A stretch of 64,000 nt of DNA, from NCBI GenBank assembly GCA_965220695.1, contig OZ244838.1, forward strand, positions 4,030,001 to 4,094,000, written 5' to 3'. The translations under genes and the position numbers were made by a program. The stretch is from UBA9620 sp965220695. Its GTDB lineage: Bacteria > Acidobacteriota > Vicinamibacteria > Vicinamibacterales > UBA8438. The notes below the pieces were generated by a model. The model searched no databases. It was not told the DNA's origin and saw only the letters and a program-made list of their open reading frames with translations. This document shows positions 8,065 to 17,249 of this stretch, one piece after another; within the stretch, counting starts at the first letter, position 1; every line of letters starts with the position of its first letter.

Positions 8065-8643
8065 ATGACCCATTGCTCTTCGACCCGGCGCGGACGCTCC
8101 GTTCTCATCGCGGCTCTGGCGGCCCTCGTGCTGGCCGGCGCGCCGGCGGCGACGCAGGCGCAGGACCTGACGCCGGCATCGGCCGCGGCCGTGAAGGCTG
8201 CGTTCCTCGCCGACATCGAGGTGATGCGCGGGAAGTTCCTCGGGCTCGCCGAGGCGTTCCCCGCCGAGACCTACACGTGGCGCCCGATGGAGGGCGTGCG
8301 CTCGGTCTCGGAAGTGCTGATGCTGATCGCCAGCGAGGGCTACGGGTTCGCACCGATGGCGCTCGGCGGCGAGACGGCGATGGGCCGCGCCGAATCGCAG
8401 GCGCTGGCCGATATCACCGACAAGGCCATGGTCATCGACCACCTGACCAAGGGCTTCGCGCACGCGCGGTCGGCGATCGACGCGATCGACCCGGCCACCC
8501 TGGTCGGCTCGCGCTCGCTTTTCGGGCAAGAGCGATCGACGCCGGAGCTGGTGATGTTCGTCGGCGGCGACATGCACGAGCATCTCGGTCAGCTCATTGC
8601 CTACGCGCGCACCAACCAGATCGTGCCGCCGTGGAGCCGGTAG
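8065..8643 (+). CDS. Secreted DinB-superfamily protein
   Basis: 192 residues. ATG at 8065 was chosen, preceded by AGGAGA at 8 bp; a GTG one codon earlier is possible. A signal peptide runs through LIAALAALVLAGAPAATQAQ (about 12-31). The mature four-helix bundle is DinB-like, with the late motif GGDMHEHLGQLIAYAR carrying a metal-ligand-type His pair. Many DinB proteins are thiol transferases or have no known activity; this exported form is frequent in Acidobacteria. It is transcribed divergently from the TIR-like operon across about 225 bp and marks the end of the AT-rich island. Confidence 0.75.
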   Translation: MTHCSSTRRGRSVLIAALAALVLAGAPAATQAQDLTPASAAAVKAAFLADIEVMRGKFLGLAEAFPAETYTWRPMEGVRSVSEVLMLIASEGYGFAPMALGGETAMGRAESQALADITDKAMVIDHLTKGFAHARSAIDAIDPATLVGSRSLFGQERSTPELVMFVGGDMHEHLGQLIAYARTNQIVPPWSR

Positions 8644-8715
8644 GACAAATTGTCGGCCCGGCGATGATCCGGCTGGTCCTGTCGGCATCCCGCGCCGCAG
8701 CGACGTAGTCTGCGC

Positions 8716-11313
8716 TCAGCGCGCCCCGCCGACGATGCGGGCCGCGCGCAGGAGACCGTCGGCCGCCTGCAGCGCCTTGGCGCGGAGCCGCGGCGCGAGG
8801 TCCGGCCGATCCTCCAGATACTGCTCGACGATCACGGCGGCGCTGGCCGTCTGATGTCCCCCGAGCGTCGCGTGCAGCCACCGTTCCGGGAAGAAGATGT
8901 CGCCGGTGCGCTGAATCTCCTCCAGCAGATCGAGGCTCGGCCGGATGTACGCCTCCGACTCGCGCGCCCGCAAGGGGTGATGCAGGAAGCCGAGCGCGGT
9001 CAACACCCACGGCTCGCGCGCCCGGTTGGCCGGGTCGCCAAGCGACGCGAAAAACGTATCGCGCTCGCCCTGCTCGGCCGACAGCGCCGGCATCACGAAC
9101 AGGAACGCGGCGCGCCGGTCCGGATTGTCGATGCGGTCGCGCTGCGCGGTCAGAATGTCGGCGCTGCCCGGTGCATCCCGGACCGCCAGCCCCTGGGCGA
9201 GCGCCGTGAAGTCGCGCTCGGCGAGCGGCACGCCGGGCACCGCCTCCTCTTCGCGCCAGATGCGCTCGAGCCGCGCCACCGCCTCCGCCGACAACGCGAT
9301 GTCCCGGTAGGCCCCGAACCAGGCCGCGGCCAGACTGCGGCTGCCGGCCGCCGCCGTCTGCCGCCACAGCAGCGCCTCGAGGGCCGGGGCCGCCGCGGCG
9401 CGCTGCTCGGGCGTCAGATGACGCCAGTACACCGAGGAGAGCGAGCCGAGGATGTGGGAGACATTCTGTTCGTCCGTCTCTACCGCCAGCGCGCGCCGCG
9501 CCAGCTCGACCAGCGCTTCGGGGTCGACCTCGCCTTCCAGCAGCGCCTCGCGGAGCGACACCCAGCCGACGGCCCGCGTCAGGGCGTCGCCGATGTCCGG
9601 CAGTGTCGCGAGCAGGTAGTCCCGGGTGCGCGGGTCGAGCACCATCAGCCCATAGCCGACCCCGCTGCCGTTGGCCAGCACGTAGTCGGGCGCCGGCCGC
9701 CCGGCCGCGTCCGGGACGACCGCCTCCGCCTCCCGCAGATGCACCGACACGGTGTCCGACCCGTCGCCGCCGTATCCGAGCCGCACGTCGAGCCGCTGGT
9801 TCCAGACGCGGCCGGCCCGCGCGGCATCGGACTGCCGCACCACGAGCCCGGCAATCGTGCCGCCGTCGGTCTCGACCGCCACCTCGACGCGCGGCCGGCC
9901 GCTCTCTTCGACCCAGGTCCGGCTCCAGGCCGCCAGGTCCTCCGGCGTCCGGTCGTCGAGCATGGCGATCAGGTCTGGCCAGCTCGCATTCGCGTAGGCA
10001 TGTGCCGCGAGGTACTCGCGCAGGCCGTCGCGCAGCGCCGCTGCGCCGATCAGGCGCTCGAGCTGCGTGAAGACGATCGGCGCCTTCTGGTAGATGATCG
10101 CCCCGTACAGCGTCCCGGCCTCGTTCAGATTGTCGAGCGGCTGGCGGATCGGGTTCGCGCCCGCGGTGCGGTCGACGCCGTACGCCGCCGGATAGTGCGC
10201 CAGCAGGAACCGCAGGTCGTGGTCCACCTCGGGAAACGCCGGGTTGACGATCTTCGCCGCCATGAAGTTGGCGAACGTCTCCTTCATCCAGACGTCGTTG
10301 AACCACTCCATCGTGACGAGGTCGCCGAACCACTGGTGGGCCGTCTCGTGCGCAATCACGCTGGCCCGGCCGAGGTGGGCGTTCTGCGTGGCGCTCTCGT
10401 CGAGCAGCAGCGAGTCCGCGCGGTAGAAGATCGCCCCCGGGTGCTCCATCCCGCCGTACTGGAAGGCCGGGACGAGCACGACGTCGAACTTCTCGAACGG
10501 ATACGGAATGCCGGTGTACTCCTCCAGCCACGCCAGCGACGCCGCGTGCAGATCGAAGATGGTCTCCGCGTTGCGCGTGACCCGCTCGCGGTCGGTCTCG
10601 CGGTGATACATCGCCATGCGCCGCCCGCCGCGCTGCGCGTCCTCCACCTCGAACTCACCCGCCGCGAAGGCGAAGAGATAGCTGCTGATCGCGTCGGTCT
10701 CGGTGAACGCGAACAGCGCCCGGTCGCCGCGCACCTCGTGTGACGCCAGCGACCCGTTGGCCACCGCGCGCCACGCCGCCGGCAGGTCGAGTTGCAGCCG
10801 GAACCGCGCCTTGAGATTCGGTTGATCGAAGAGCGGGAAGGCGACACGCGCCCGATCGGGCACGAACAGCGTGTAGAGGAAGTCGTCCTGACGATTGAGC
10901 GACCCATCCCCCGCCGTGAACTCGATGTCGACGACGAGGGCGCCCGGGGACACCGCCGCCGAAGGCACGATGACGTGCTCGTCGCGCGCCTCGAAGTCGA
11001 CCGGCTGGCCGCCGACCCGCACCGCGTGGACGCTGTCCGCCGGCTGTGCGAAGTCGAAGATCAGCGAACCGGCCTCGGCCAGCGTGAACGACGCGGTCAC
11101 GCTCCCGGTGATCGGCTCGGCGCGCGCCGCGGGAATCACGAACCGGAGGTCGTAGCGCAGGTCCGAGATCGCGGCCGCGCGCCGCGTGGCCAGGTCCAGC
11201 GCCACACCCGGGCCGACGTCGACCACGGGTTCGCGGCTGCACGCGGTCGCCATGCCCGCCAGGATGGCACAACCCGCTACGAACCGCGCGGCGTACGCCG
11301 TCTGCATTGTCAT
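8716..11313 (-). CDS. M1-family zinc aminopeptidase, predicted lipoprotein
   Basis: 865 residues from ATG 11313 (a second ATG is two codons on). The N-terminus has a hydrophobic stretch ending MATAC-S, a plausible lipobox. The catalytic site is complete: HETAH at 322-326 and the third zinc ligand Glu345 in NDVWMKE, 19 residues after the second His. The exopeptidase motif is GGMEH rather than the usual GGMEN or GAMEN. The C-terminal ERAP1-like helical half is present, so the enzyme is full length. It probably trims peptides in the periplasm. Open sequence upstream to 11409 is not counted because the lipoprotein signal starts at 11313. Confidence 0.92.
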   Translation of the reverse strand: MTMQTAYAARFVAGCAILAGMATACSREPVVDVGPGVALDLATRRAAAISDLRYDLRFVIPAARAEPITGSVTASFTLAEAGSLIFDFAQPADSVHAVRVGGQPVDFEARDEHVIVPSAAVSPGALVVDIEFTAGDGSLNRQDDFLYTLFVPDRARVAFPLFDQPNLKARFRLQLDLPAAWRAVANGSLASHEVRGDRALFAFTETDAISSYLFAFAAGEFEVEDAQRGGRRMAMYHRETDRERVTRNAETIFDLHAASLAWLEEYTGIPYPFEKFDVVLVPAFQYGGMEHPGAIFYRADSLLLDESATQNAHLGRASVIAHETAHQWFGDLVTMEWFNDVWMKETFANFMAAKIVNPAFPEVDHDLRFLLAHYPAAYGVDRTAGANPIRQPLDNLNEAGTLYGAIIYQKAPIVFTQLERLIGAAALRDGLREYLAAHAYANASWPDLIAMLDDRTPEDLAAWSRTWVEESGRPRVEVAVETDGGTIAGLVVRQSDAARAGRVWNQRLDVRLGYGGDGSDTVSVHLREAEAVVPDAAGRPAPDYVLANGSGVGYGLMVLDPRTRDYLLATLPDIGDALTRAVGWVSLREALLEGEVDPEALVELARRALAVETDEQNVSHILGSLSSVYWRHLTPEQRAAAAPALEALLWRQTAAAGSRSLAAAWFGAYRDIALSAEAVARLERIWREEEAVPGVPLAERDFTALAQGLAVRDAPGSADILTAQRDRIDNPDRRAAFLFVMPALSAEQGERDTFFASLGDPANRAREPWVLTALGFLHHPLRARESEAYIRPSLDLLEEIQRTGDIFFPERWLHATLGGHQTASAAVIVEQYLEDRPDLAPRLRAKALQAADGLLRAARIVGGAR

Positions 11314-11444
11314 CGGTATCTTGTGCCCGGCTGGTGAGAATCTCCGAACCTGCGACACCTCGCGCCGCCCCGTCTCGGCGTCCCACCATCGATTGATCGT
11401 CGAATGCACGTGCGCGACCGCGGTCGGACTGGCAGGATAGCACC

Positions 11445-11924
11445 GTGCATCTCGCCCAGACGAACCTCGCCTGGATGCGCTATCCGCTCGACGACCCGCG
11501 CATGGCGTCGATGCGTGACGAGATCGACCGGATCAACGCCATCGGCGACCGCTCGCCCGGCTGCCTCTGGCGGTTCGCGACCGCGGTCGGCGACGCGACC
11601 GCGGTACGCGTTCTCGATGACACCCGCGTCCTCTTCAACCTGACGGTCTGGCGCTCGGTGGACGACCTCCGCCGCTACGTCTACCGGACCGAGCACGTCG
11701 ACTTCCTTCGCCGCCGGCGCGAGTGGTTCCTGCCGCCGCCGCAGCCGCCGCTCGCGATGTGGTGGGTGCCCGAGGGGTACCGGCCGACGGTCGCCGAGTC
11801 GATGGCGCGCCTCGAACGGCTCTGGCGTGACGGCCCCGGTCCCGAGGCGTTCACGATGAAGGGGGCTTTCGGACCGGACGGCGAGCCGCTGCCGGCGCGT
11901 CCCGGCGCTTGGCCTCGCGCTTGA
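11445..11924 (+). CDS. DUF3291 domain protein
   Basis: 159 residues starting at GTG 11445. Motifs fit DUF3291, a ferredoxin-like dimeric barrel relative: HLAQTNLAWMRYPLDDPRM at the start, SPGCLWRF, LFNLTVWRSVDDLRRYVY and a Trp-rich strand AMWWVPEG. No catalytic residues are known for the family, whose relatives include antibiotic-monooxygenase-like barrels. It is divergent from the M1 peptidase across 131 bp. Confidence 0.8.
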   Translation: MHLAQTNLAWMRYPLDDPRMASMRDEIDRINAIGDRSPGCLWRFATAVGDATAVRVLDDTRVLFNLTVWRSVDDLRRYVYRTEHVDFLRRRREWFLPPPQPPLAMWWVPEGYRPTVAESMARLERLWRDGPGPEAFTMKGAFGPDGEPLPARPGAWPRA

Positions 11925-12024
11925 GCTCGTCCAGCAGCCAGCGTGGGGTTGCCGAGGATGGCGGAATGGCTGCTGCCCATCGCCACGGGCAGGGTCGGCG
12001 TCGATGCCGGCGGCCGCGTCGGCG

Positions 12025-13158
12025 TCAGCAGAACGCCCGCGCGACTTCGATCAGCGTGTCACGGCACTGGCGCACCGAGTCGATCTCGACGTACTCCTCC
12101 GGACCGTGAAGGCCCGCGCCGGTCGGGCCGAACAGCACCGCCGGCGTCCCGGCGCGGCCCAGGATCGCGGCGTCGGTCCAGAACGACATGCCGGTCGGAG
12201 TGACATCGAGACCTTGCCGGCGGAGGACCTCGGTGAGCGCGCGGCAGAGCGGATGGCCGTCCGCAATCTCGTGGGGCGGACGGGTCAGCACCTGCCGCGC
12301 CGCCGCGTCGAACTGGCCGTCGTCCCGCCCGAGCGCCGTGAGCGCGGCCCGCACCTCGGTCAACCCGACGTCCGAGGCTTCGCCCGTCACCGTACGCCGC
12401 TCGACACCGAGCACGCAGCGGTCGGGGTAGACGCTGAACGCCTGCCCGCCGTGGATGGTCGAGGCGTGGAGTGAGGCCCGGCCCAGCCGCGGGTGGGTCG
12501 GACCGGCCCGCAACGCGGTTTCGACCGCCTCCAGCCGTTCCAGCACCCGGCCCATGTGCAGAATGGCGTCCCGTCCGTGCTCCGGGCGGCTGCCATGCGC
12601 GGCGCGCCCGCGTGTCTCGACCTCGACCCACTCGAACCCCTTGTGCGCGGTGGCCATCCGCAGATCCGTCGGCTCGGTCACCACGGCGCCGTCGGCGGTG
12701 TGCACCTTGACCAGCGCCTCGGCGCCGGCGCTCGCATGCTCCTCGTCGACCACCGCCGCCGCGATCAGCCGGCCGGCCGCGAGCCCGCCGCGCCGCGCGA
12801 CCGCGGTCGCCGCATCGATCAGCGCAGCCAGGCCGCTCTTCATGTCCTGACTTCCGCGGCCGTAGAGGCGGCCGTCGCGCGCGATCGGATCGAACGGCGC
12901 CGCCATGCCCTCGACGCCCACGGTATCCATGTGTCCGCAGAGCATCAGCGTGCGCCCGGGCGCCCGTCCCTCGATGACGCCGACGACGTTGGGCCGACCG
13001 GGAGCAACCTCGGTCACCTCGACGTCGATGCCGGCCGCGCGCAGGGCGGCGGCGACCCGCTCGGCGACCGCCCCCTCCCCGGCGCCACCGGGGACCAGGG
13101 CGGGGTTGACCGAGTCGAGGGCAATCAGGTCGCGCAGGAGCCGGATGACGGAATCCAT
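12025..13158 (-). CDS. M20-family metallopeptidase (ArgE/DapE-like)
   Basis: 377 residues from ATG 13158. The zinc site reads CGHMDTV, GRGSQDMKSG and VVDEEHAS; the dimerisation lid domain spans roughly 170-280, with GRAAHGSRPEHG as its entry. The family hydrolyses acyl-amino acids, small peptides or carbamoyl compounds. It sits well away from the arg and lysine genes, so neither ArgE nor DapE activity can be assigned, and the argJ gene in this window makes a deacetylase unnecessary. The 100 bp before it and the 180 bp after it show no gene. Confidence 0.88.
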   Translation of the reverse strand: MDSVIRLLRDLIALDSVNPALVPGGAGEGAVAERVAAALRAAGIDVEVTEVAPGRPNVVGVIEGRAPGRTLMLCGHMDTVGVEGMAAPFDPIARDGRLYGRGSQDMKSGLAALIDAATAVARRGGLAAGRLIAAAVVDEEHASAGAEALVKVHTADGAVVTEPTDLRMATAHKGFEWVEVETRGRAAHGSRPEHGRDAILHMGRVLERLEAVETALRAGPTHPRLGRASLHASTIHGGQAFSVYPDRCVLGVERRTVTGEASDVGLTEVRAALTALGRDDGQFDAAARQVLTRPPHEIADGHPLCRALTEVLRRQGLDVTPTGMSFWTDAAILGRAGTPAVLFGPTGAGLHGPEEYVEIDSVRQCRDTLIEVARAFC

Positions 13159-13368
13159 CAGCAATCGCACCAGCCTCACGCGCACGCAGCCCCTGTCATC
13201 CAGGCACCGACGCCAGCGAGGTCGGGCCGGCCGGCCGCTGGGTACGCATCGCGCCGGAACGCCCGGGAATCGAGACCAGGTGTTACCTTATACTCGACGT
13301 CGAGCGTTCGCGCTGCTCACCCATCTGTGGCCGGCGGTGGACCTGAGCGCGGTTCAGACCACACTCCG

Positions 13369-14610
13369 ATGCGTATCATCATGGCCCCGGTCGGTAGCGG
13401 CGGCGACGTGCATCCCCACGTCGGCATCGCGCTCGCGCTGCAGCGTCGCGGCCACGACGTCTCGGTCATCGCCAATCCCTATTTCGCGCCGATCCTCGAA
13501 CGGGTCGGCCTGCCGGTCGTCCCGCTCGGCACGGTCGAGGACTACCACGAGGTTCTCGGCGACCCGGACATCTGGCATGCCCGCCGCGGACTCGGCGTGA
13601 TCGGCAGCGCGGCGGGGCGCCATGCGGCGGAGATCGTCCGCGTGCTGCGAAAGCAGGCCGCGGGCGACACCCCGCTCCTCGTGGCGAACGGTCTGGCGTT
13701 CGGTGCGCGGGCCGCCCACGAAGCCCTCGGACTGCCGCTGGTAACGCTGCACCTGCAGCCAACCGCATTCCTCAGCGCCCACGATCTGGCGGTGCCGCAC
13801 GTATGGTTGCGGTCGATCAACCGCTGGCCTTGGCCGCTCAGGCGTCTCGCCCTGGCTGCCGCCGACCGGCTGACCGACCGCGCGCTGGCGCCCGGGGCGA
13901 ATGCGCTGCGCGCCGAGTTCGGCCTGCCGCCCGTACAGCACATCGTGCGCGAGTGGTGGCATTCGCCGCAGTGCGTCATCGGGCTCTTCCCCGATTGGTT
14001 CGCCGCCGTGCAACCGGACTGGCCGCCCCACACGACATTGACCGGCTTTCCGCTGTATGACGAGGGAGACGCCACACCGCCGGCGCCGGCGCTCGAGACC
14101 TGGCTCGAGGCGGGCGACCGGCCGGTGGTCTTCGTGGCCGGCACAGGCAACCGCCAGGCCGCGCGGTTCTTCCAGGCGGGCGCGGACGCCTGCCGCCGGC
14201 TCGGCCGCCGCGGACTGCTCCTGACGAAGTTCACGGAGCAGATTCCACGTTCGCTGCCGTCCGGAGTGCGTCACGTCGAATACATCCCGTTCGGCCGGAT
14301 GCTGCCGCGGGCCGCCGCCATCGTGCACCACGGCGGCATCGGCACCGCCGCGCAGGCGCTGCGGGCCGGCTGCCCGCAACTCGTGACGCCGATGACGTTC
14401 GACCAGCCCGACAACGCCGTCAGGCTGGAACGGTTGGGCGTGGCGCGCATCCTGCGGCCCGCTGCCTGCACCGGCCGCACGATGGCGCGCGCGTTGGACG
14501 CGCTGCTCCGATCGGACGACACGGCGCACGCCTGCCGCGCCGCCGCGCGCCGGTTCGAACAGGTCGATCCGGTGACGCGGACCTGCGAACTGATCGAAGC
14601 GGCCGCGTGA
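13369..14610 (+). CDS. GT1-family glycosyltransferase (UDP-glycosyltransferase-like)
   Basis: 413 residues; start is the ATG at 13369, where the sequence opens directly into MRIIMAPVGSGGDVHPHVGI, the nucleotide-sugar transferase N-terminal strand with the catalytic-type His. The C-terminal domain has HHGGIGTAAQALRAGCPQLV and TPMTFDQPDNA, the PSPG-like donor-binding box of GT1 enzymes (macrolide-, rhamnosyl- and sterol-glucosyltransferase relatives). Sequence upstream in the same frame back to 12493 is only shadow of the M20 gene. The acceptor is unknown. Confidence 0.88.
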   Translation: MRIIMAPVGSGGDVHPHVGIALALQRRGHDVSVIANPYFAPILERVGLPVVPLGTVEDYHEVLGDPDIWHARRGLGVIGSAAGRHAAEIVRVLRKQAAGDTPLLVANGLAFGARAAHEALGLPLVTLHLQPTAFLSAHDLAVPHVWLRSINRWPWPLRRLALAAADRLTDRALAPGANALRAEFGLPPVQHIVREWWHSPQCVIGLFPDWFAAVQPDWPPHTTLTGFPLYDEGDATPPAPALETWLEAGDRPVVFVAGTGNRQAARFFQAGADACRRLGRRGLLLTKFTEQIPRSLPSGVRHVEYIPFGRMLPRAAAIVHHGGIGTAAQALRAGCPQLVTPMTFDQPDNAVRLERLGVARILRPAACTGRTMARALDALLRSDDTAHACRAAARRFEQVDPVTRTCELIEAAA

Positions 14611-14702
14611 CCCGCCGCCGTTCGCGCGCCGGCCTTCGCCCGGGGCTGCGCTGGAAGCCGGGTCTGTTCAATTCAATACCCTGAAAATAGAAAGTGCCGA
14701 TT

Positions 14703-14894
14703 TCATTTTTCAGATTTCTGAAGGAGTCTGTCAGGCACGTCAAGCGCGGACGCGACCGCCGGGACCGCGTAGGGCTTGATCACAGGTCGATCTTCGGTCA
14801 GCGCCCACTTGAATCGAATGAGGCTGTTCATGTGGCTGTCCGGCCGATGGTGCAGGACGAGTTTCCGCGCAACGCCGGCGGCGGCATGTGCAAC
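14703..14894 (-). pseudogene. Fragment of a YfiT/DinB-type bacillithiol transferase-like gene
   Basis: Within the 394-bp gap 14611-15004 the minus strand encodes RKLVLHHRPDSHMNSLIRFK, then WALTEDRPVIKPY, which is the central motif of YfiT-like DinB proteins (HH..DSHMN..IRFK.ALTE). After KPY the similarity stops and a stop codon follows at 14703-14705; upstream of about 14894 no start or N-terminus is recognisable. It is therefore a relic of about 60 codons. The neighbouring 14611-14702 stretch is AT-rich for this genome and holds nothing recognisable. Confidence 0.65.
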
Positions 14895-15004
14895 GGATCG
14901 GTCGCACTGTCGTCATGATCGTCAGAGGGCGGTCAGCGCGCCGGGACGGCAACGACCGCGCAAATTACGCGAGCGCGCGGCGTGCGCGACCGGGGAGATA
15001 TGCA

Positions 15005-16378
15005 ATGCATCGATGCGTGACGACCGTCGCAACACTGTCGCTGGTGCTCGGATGGACCGTGCCGGGGAGCGCCCAATCCGACGCCGAGCGCTACTGGGGC
15101 CAGTGGCGCGGACCCGAGGCGACGGGCGTCGGCCGGCATGCCGATCCACCGCTGACCTGGAGCGAGACCGAGCACATCGCCTGGAAGGTGGAGGTGCCCG
15201 GGCGCGGATCGGCGTCGCCGATCGTGTGGGGCGACAAGGTGTTCCTGCTGACTGCGGTGCCGATCGACGGCCCCGCCACGTCGACCGCAGCCGACACATC
15301 TCCGCAGCCGCCACCGGGGCGGCGGGCAGGTCGGGGTGGCCGCCGTGGCCGGCGTGCTCCACAGGCCATCCCGATGCACCGGTTCATGGTCATGGCGTTC
15401 GACCGCGAGACCGGCGCCGTCGTGTGGGAGCGGGTCGCCCGTGAAGAGGTGCCGCACGAGGGGTATCAGCAGCCGAACGGGACCTACGCCTCCGGGTCGG
15501 CGGTCACCGACGGCGAGCGGCTCTATGCGTTCTTCGGATCGTGGGGGCTGTATGCCTACGACATGGACGGCGAGCTGCAGTGGGAAGTCGATCTCGGCAC
15601 GCGGCTCATGCGCAACGCGTTCGGCGAAGGGTCGTCTCCGGCGCTGCACGGCGACACGCTGGTGGTGACCTGGGACCACATCGGCGGCCAGTCGTTCGTC
15701 GCGGCCCTCGACACGCGCACGGGGGACGAGCGGTGGCGATCGAACCGGGACGAGATCGACACCTGGGCCACGCCGCTCATCGTCGAACACGAGGGGCGCG
15801 CGCAGGTGATCACGCCGGCCATGGACCAGGTCTACAGCTATGACCTCGAGACCGGCGAGACCATCTGGCGGAGCCGCGGCACGACCATGAACGTGATCCC
15901 GTCACCGGTGCACGCGGGTGGAATCGTGTATGTCACGAGCGGCTATCGCGGCAGCAACCTGCAGGCCATCCGGCTGGCCGACGCGCGGGGCGACATCGCC
16001 GACACCGGCGCCATCGTCTGGCAGCTCGACCGCGACACTCCCTACGTGCCGTCGCCGCTGCTCTTCGACGACGCGCTCTATCTCATCAAGAGCAACGACG
16101 GCATCCTGTCGGTCTTCGACCCGGCCACCGGCGACCCGCACTACGCGCTCCAGCGACTGGCGGGCGTGCCCAATATCTTCGCCTCCCCGGTCGGCGCCGC
16201 CGGACGGGTCTACATCCCCGGTCGCGACGGCGCGACGCTGGTCATCCGGCACGGCCCCCGCTACGAGGTGCTCGCCACGAACACGCTCGACGACAGGTTC
16301 GACGCCTCACCCGCACTTGTCGACAACGAGCTGTACCTGCGCGGCAGCCGCTATCTCTACAAGATTGCCGAAGAGTAG
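15005..16378 (+). CDS. Secreted PQQ-like beta-propeller protein
   Basis: 457 residues from ATG 15005, preceded by GGGGAG at 8 bp. A Sec signal peptide ends near residue 20 (VPGSAQ). Propeller blades carry the PQQ-like repeat, for example HRFMVMAFDRETGAVVWERV, LYAYDMDGELQWEVDLG, FVAALDTRTGDERW and VYSYDLETGETIW. A Pro/Arg/Gly-rich insert (about residues 98-120) interrupts the first blade. Such proteins are abundant in Acidobacteria and Planctomycetes; most are not dehydrogenases. The TAG stop is the first three bases of a dispersed repeat (16376-16409). Confidence 0.85.
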   Translation: MHRCVTTVATLSLVLGWTVPGSAQSDAERYWGQWRGPEATGVGRHADPPLTWSETEHIAWKVEVPGRGSASPIVWGDKVFLLTAVPIDGPATSTAADTSPQPPPGRRAGRGGRRGRRAPQAIPMHRFMVMAFDRETGAVVWERVAREEVPHEGYQQPNGTYASGSAVTDGERLYAFFGSWGLYAYDMDGELQWEVDLGTRLMRNAFGEGSSPALHGDTLVVTWDHIGGQSFVAALDTRTGDERWRSNRDEIDTWATPLIVEHEGRAQVITPAMDQVYSYDLETGETIWRSRGTTMNVIPSPVHAGGIVYVTSGYRGSNLQAIRLADARGDIADTGAIVWQLDRDTPYVPSPLLFDDALYLIKSNDGILSVFDPATGDPHYALQRLAGVPNIFASPVGAAGRVYIPGRDGATLVIRHGPRYEVLATNTLDDRFDASPALVDNELYLRGSRYLYKIAEE

Positions 16379-16409
16379 CGGGCTCATGGTCAAGGCCCCG
16401 CGGCATTCG
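16376..16409 (+). repeat. Stop-codon-associated repeat, copy 1
   Basis: Starts with the TAG stop of the PQQ-like gene and reads TAGCGGGCTCATGGTCAAGG, then CCCCGCGGCATTCG. It is a diverged copy of the element at 34524-34562, 37810-37847, 49850-49882 and 61818-61850. The remaining 170 bp to the VapC gene hold nothing recognisable. Confidence 0.65.
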
Positions 16410-16579
16410 ATTGGCGCTGGATCCCGCCGACATCGTCACCGACCATATTCCGTTCAGGCGAGTTCGCCGGCAAGCCGGCAGGTCTCTTCGTTCTTGATGT
16501 TGAGGCTCATCACACGGTCCGTCGGAATGCTGGTTGATTGACAAGAGGCGGCCGCTGTCGCGCCTGCTACCCACCGCCA

Positions 16580-16972
16580 TCACTTCCGGTAGGCCGGCTC
16601 GAGGTCTTTCAACATGGGGTAGTGCTTGACATTGAGGGTCTTCAGTTCCGCACCCTCTACCGTGGCAGTCGCCGCCACGATAGCGTCGGCGAGTCCGACA
16701 CCGTGCGATCTGCCGTATTCGCGCTTGTAGAGCCCGCCGAGCTTCGCGATCGTGTGACTGACCGGAACGACACGGAACAACGACAGGAAGTTCTCCAGAG
16801 CGGTCTGTTCCGCATCGCCTGTTCCGCCCCGCACCCCCGCATACAACTCCGCGACGACGATGGAGGACAGGATGATGCGGTCCGCGTTGCCACTGACGAC
16901 GGACACCGCATTCTGTTGGCCGTGCAGAAAATCGATCAGCACGTCGGTGTCGAGCAGGAGTGGTCTCGACAC
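16580..16972 (-). CDS. vapC: VapC-type PIN-domain toxin
   Basis: 130 residues with GTG start at 16972, three bases after the antitoxin stop. PIN ribonuclease features: LLLDTDVLIDFL (first catalytic Asp at 8), VVAELYAG (Glu42) and GLADAIVAAT (Asp96), giving the acidic metal site. VapC toxins cleave tRNA or rRNA when free of antitoxin. Length and residue spacing are normal, so it is probably active. It is transcribed with the ribbon-helix-helix partner just upstream. Confidence 0.88.
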   Translation of the reverse strand: MSRPLLLDTDVLIDFLHGQQNAVSVVSGNADRIILSSIVVAELYAGVRGGTGDAEQTALENFLSLFRVVPVSHTIAKLGGLYKREYGRSHGVGLADAIVAATATVEGAELKTLNVKHYPMLKDLEPAYRK

Positions 16973-16975
16973 GGT

Positions 16976-17209
16976 TCAATCTCTGTCCCAGTCGGCGCGT
17001 ATAGCCTCATAGTCGGGCTGGTCGGATCGGTGCCTCCAGATCCCGGCCGTTTCGCGCAATATCGCCTCGCGGCGTTGGCGGCCCGTCTGCTCGATGAAGT
17101 GGTCGATTGCTTCGCGAATGAGCGCGCTTTGCCGCTTGCCTCCGATTCTGGCGATAGCAGCCAGCTCGTCACGTTGCTGTTCCGTGAGGTAGATCTGGGT
17201 ACGCACCAT
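16976..17209 (-). CDS. vapB: Ribbon-helix-helix antitoxin (VapB type)
   Basis: 77 residues from ATG 17209. The N-terminal MVRTQIYLTEQQRDEL is a ribbon-helix-helix DNA-binding strand and helix, followed by SALIREAIDHFIEQ and a C-terminal tail (YEAIRADWDRD) typical of toxin-wrapping segments. It should neutralise the PIN toxin 3 bp downstream and repress the operon. An upstream extension of the frame to 17383 is excluded because the RHH motif begins at 17209. Confidence 0.85.
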   Translation of the reverse strand: MVRTQIYLTEQQRDELAAIARIGGKRQSALIREAIDHFIEQTGRQRREAILRETAGIWRHRSDQPDYEAIRADWDRD

Positions 17210-17228
17210 GCCACACCTCCAGGCGCCA

Positions 17229-17249
17229 TATACATCTGTACTATACATC
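17229..17249 (-). promoter_or_regulatory. Putative operator of the VapBC-type pair
   Basis: TATACATC occurs twice (17229-17236 and 17242-17249) in direct orientation, 20-40 bp upstream of the antitoxin start in a short AT-rich patch. Spaced short repeats are typical RHH-antitoxin binding sites, so autoregulation is likely; no clear -35 box is seen. Confidence 0.45.

Noticed and set aside
12025..13158. ArgE acetylornithine deacetylase
   Set aside because: Only M20-family motifs are visible; it is distant from the arg operon, which has argJ.
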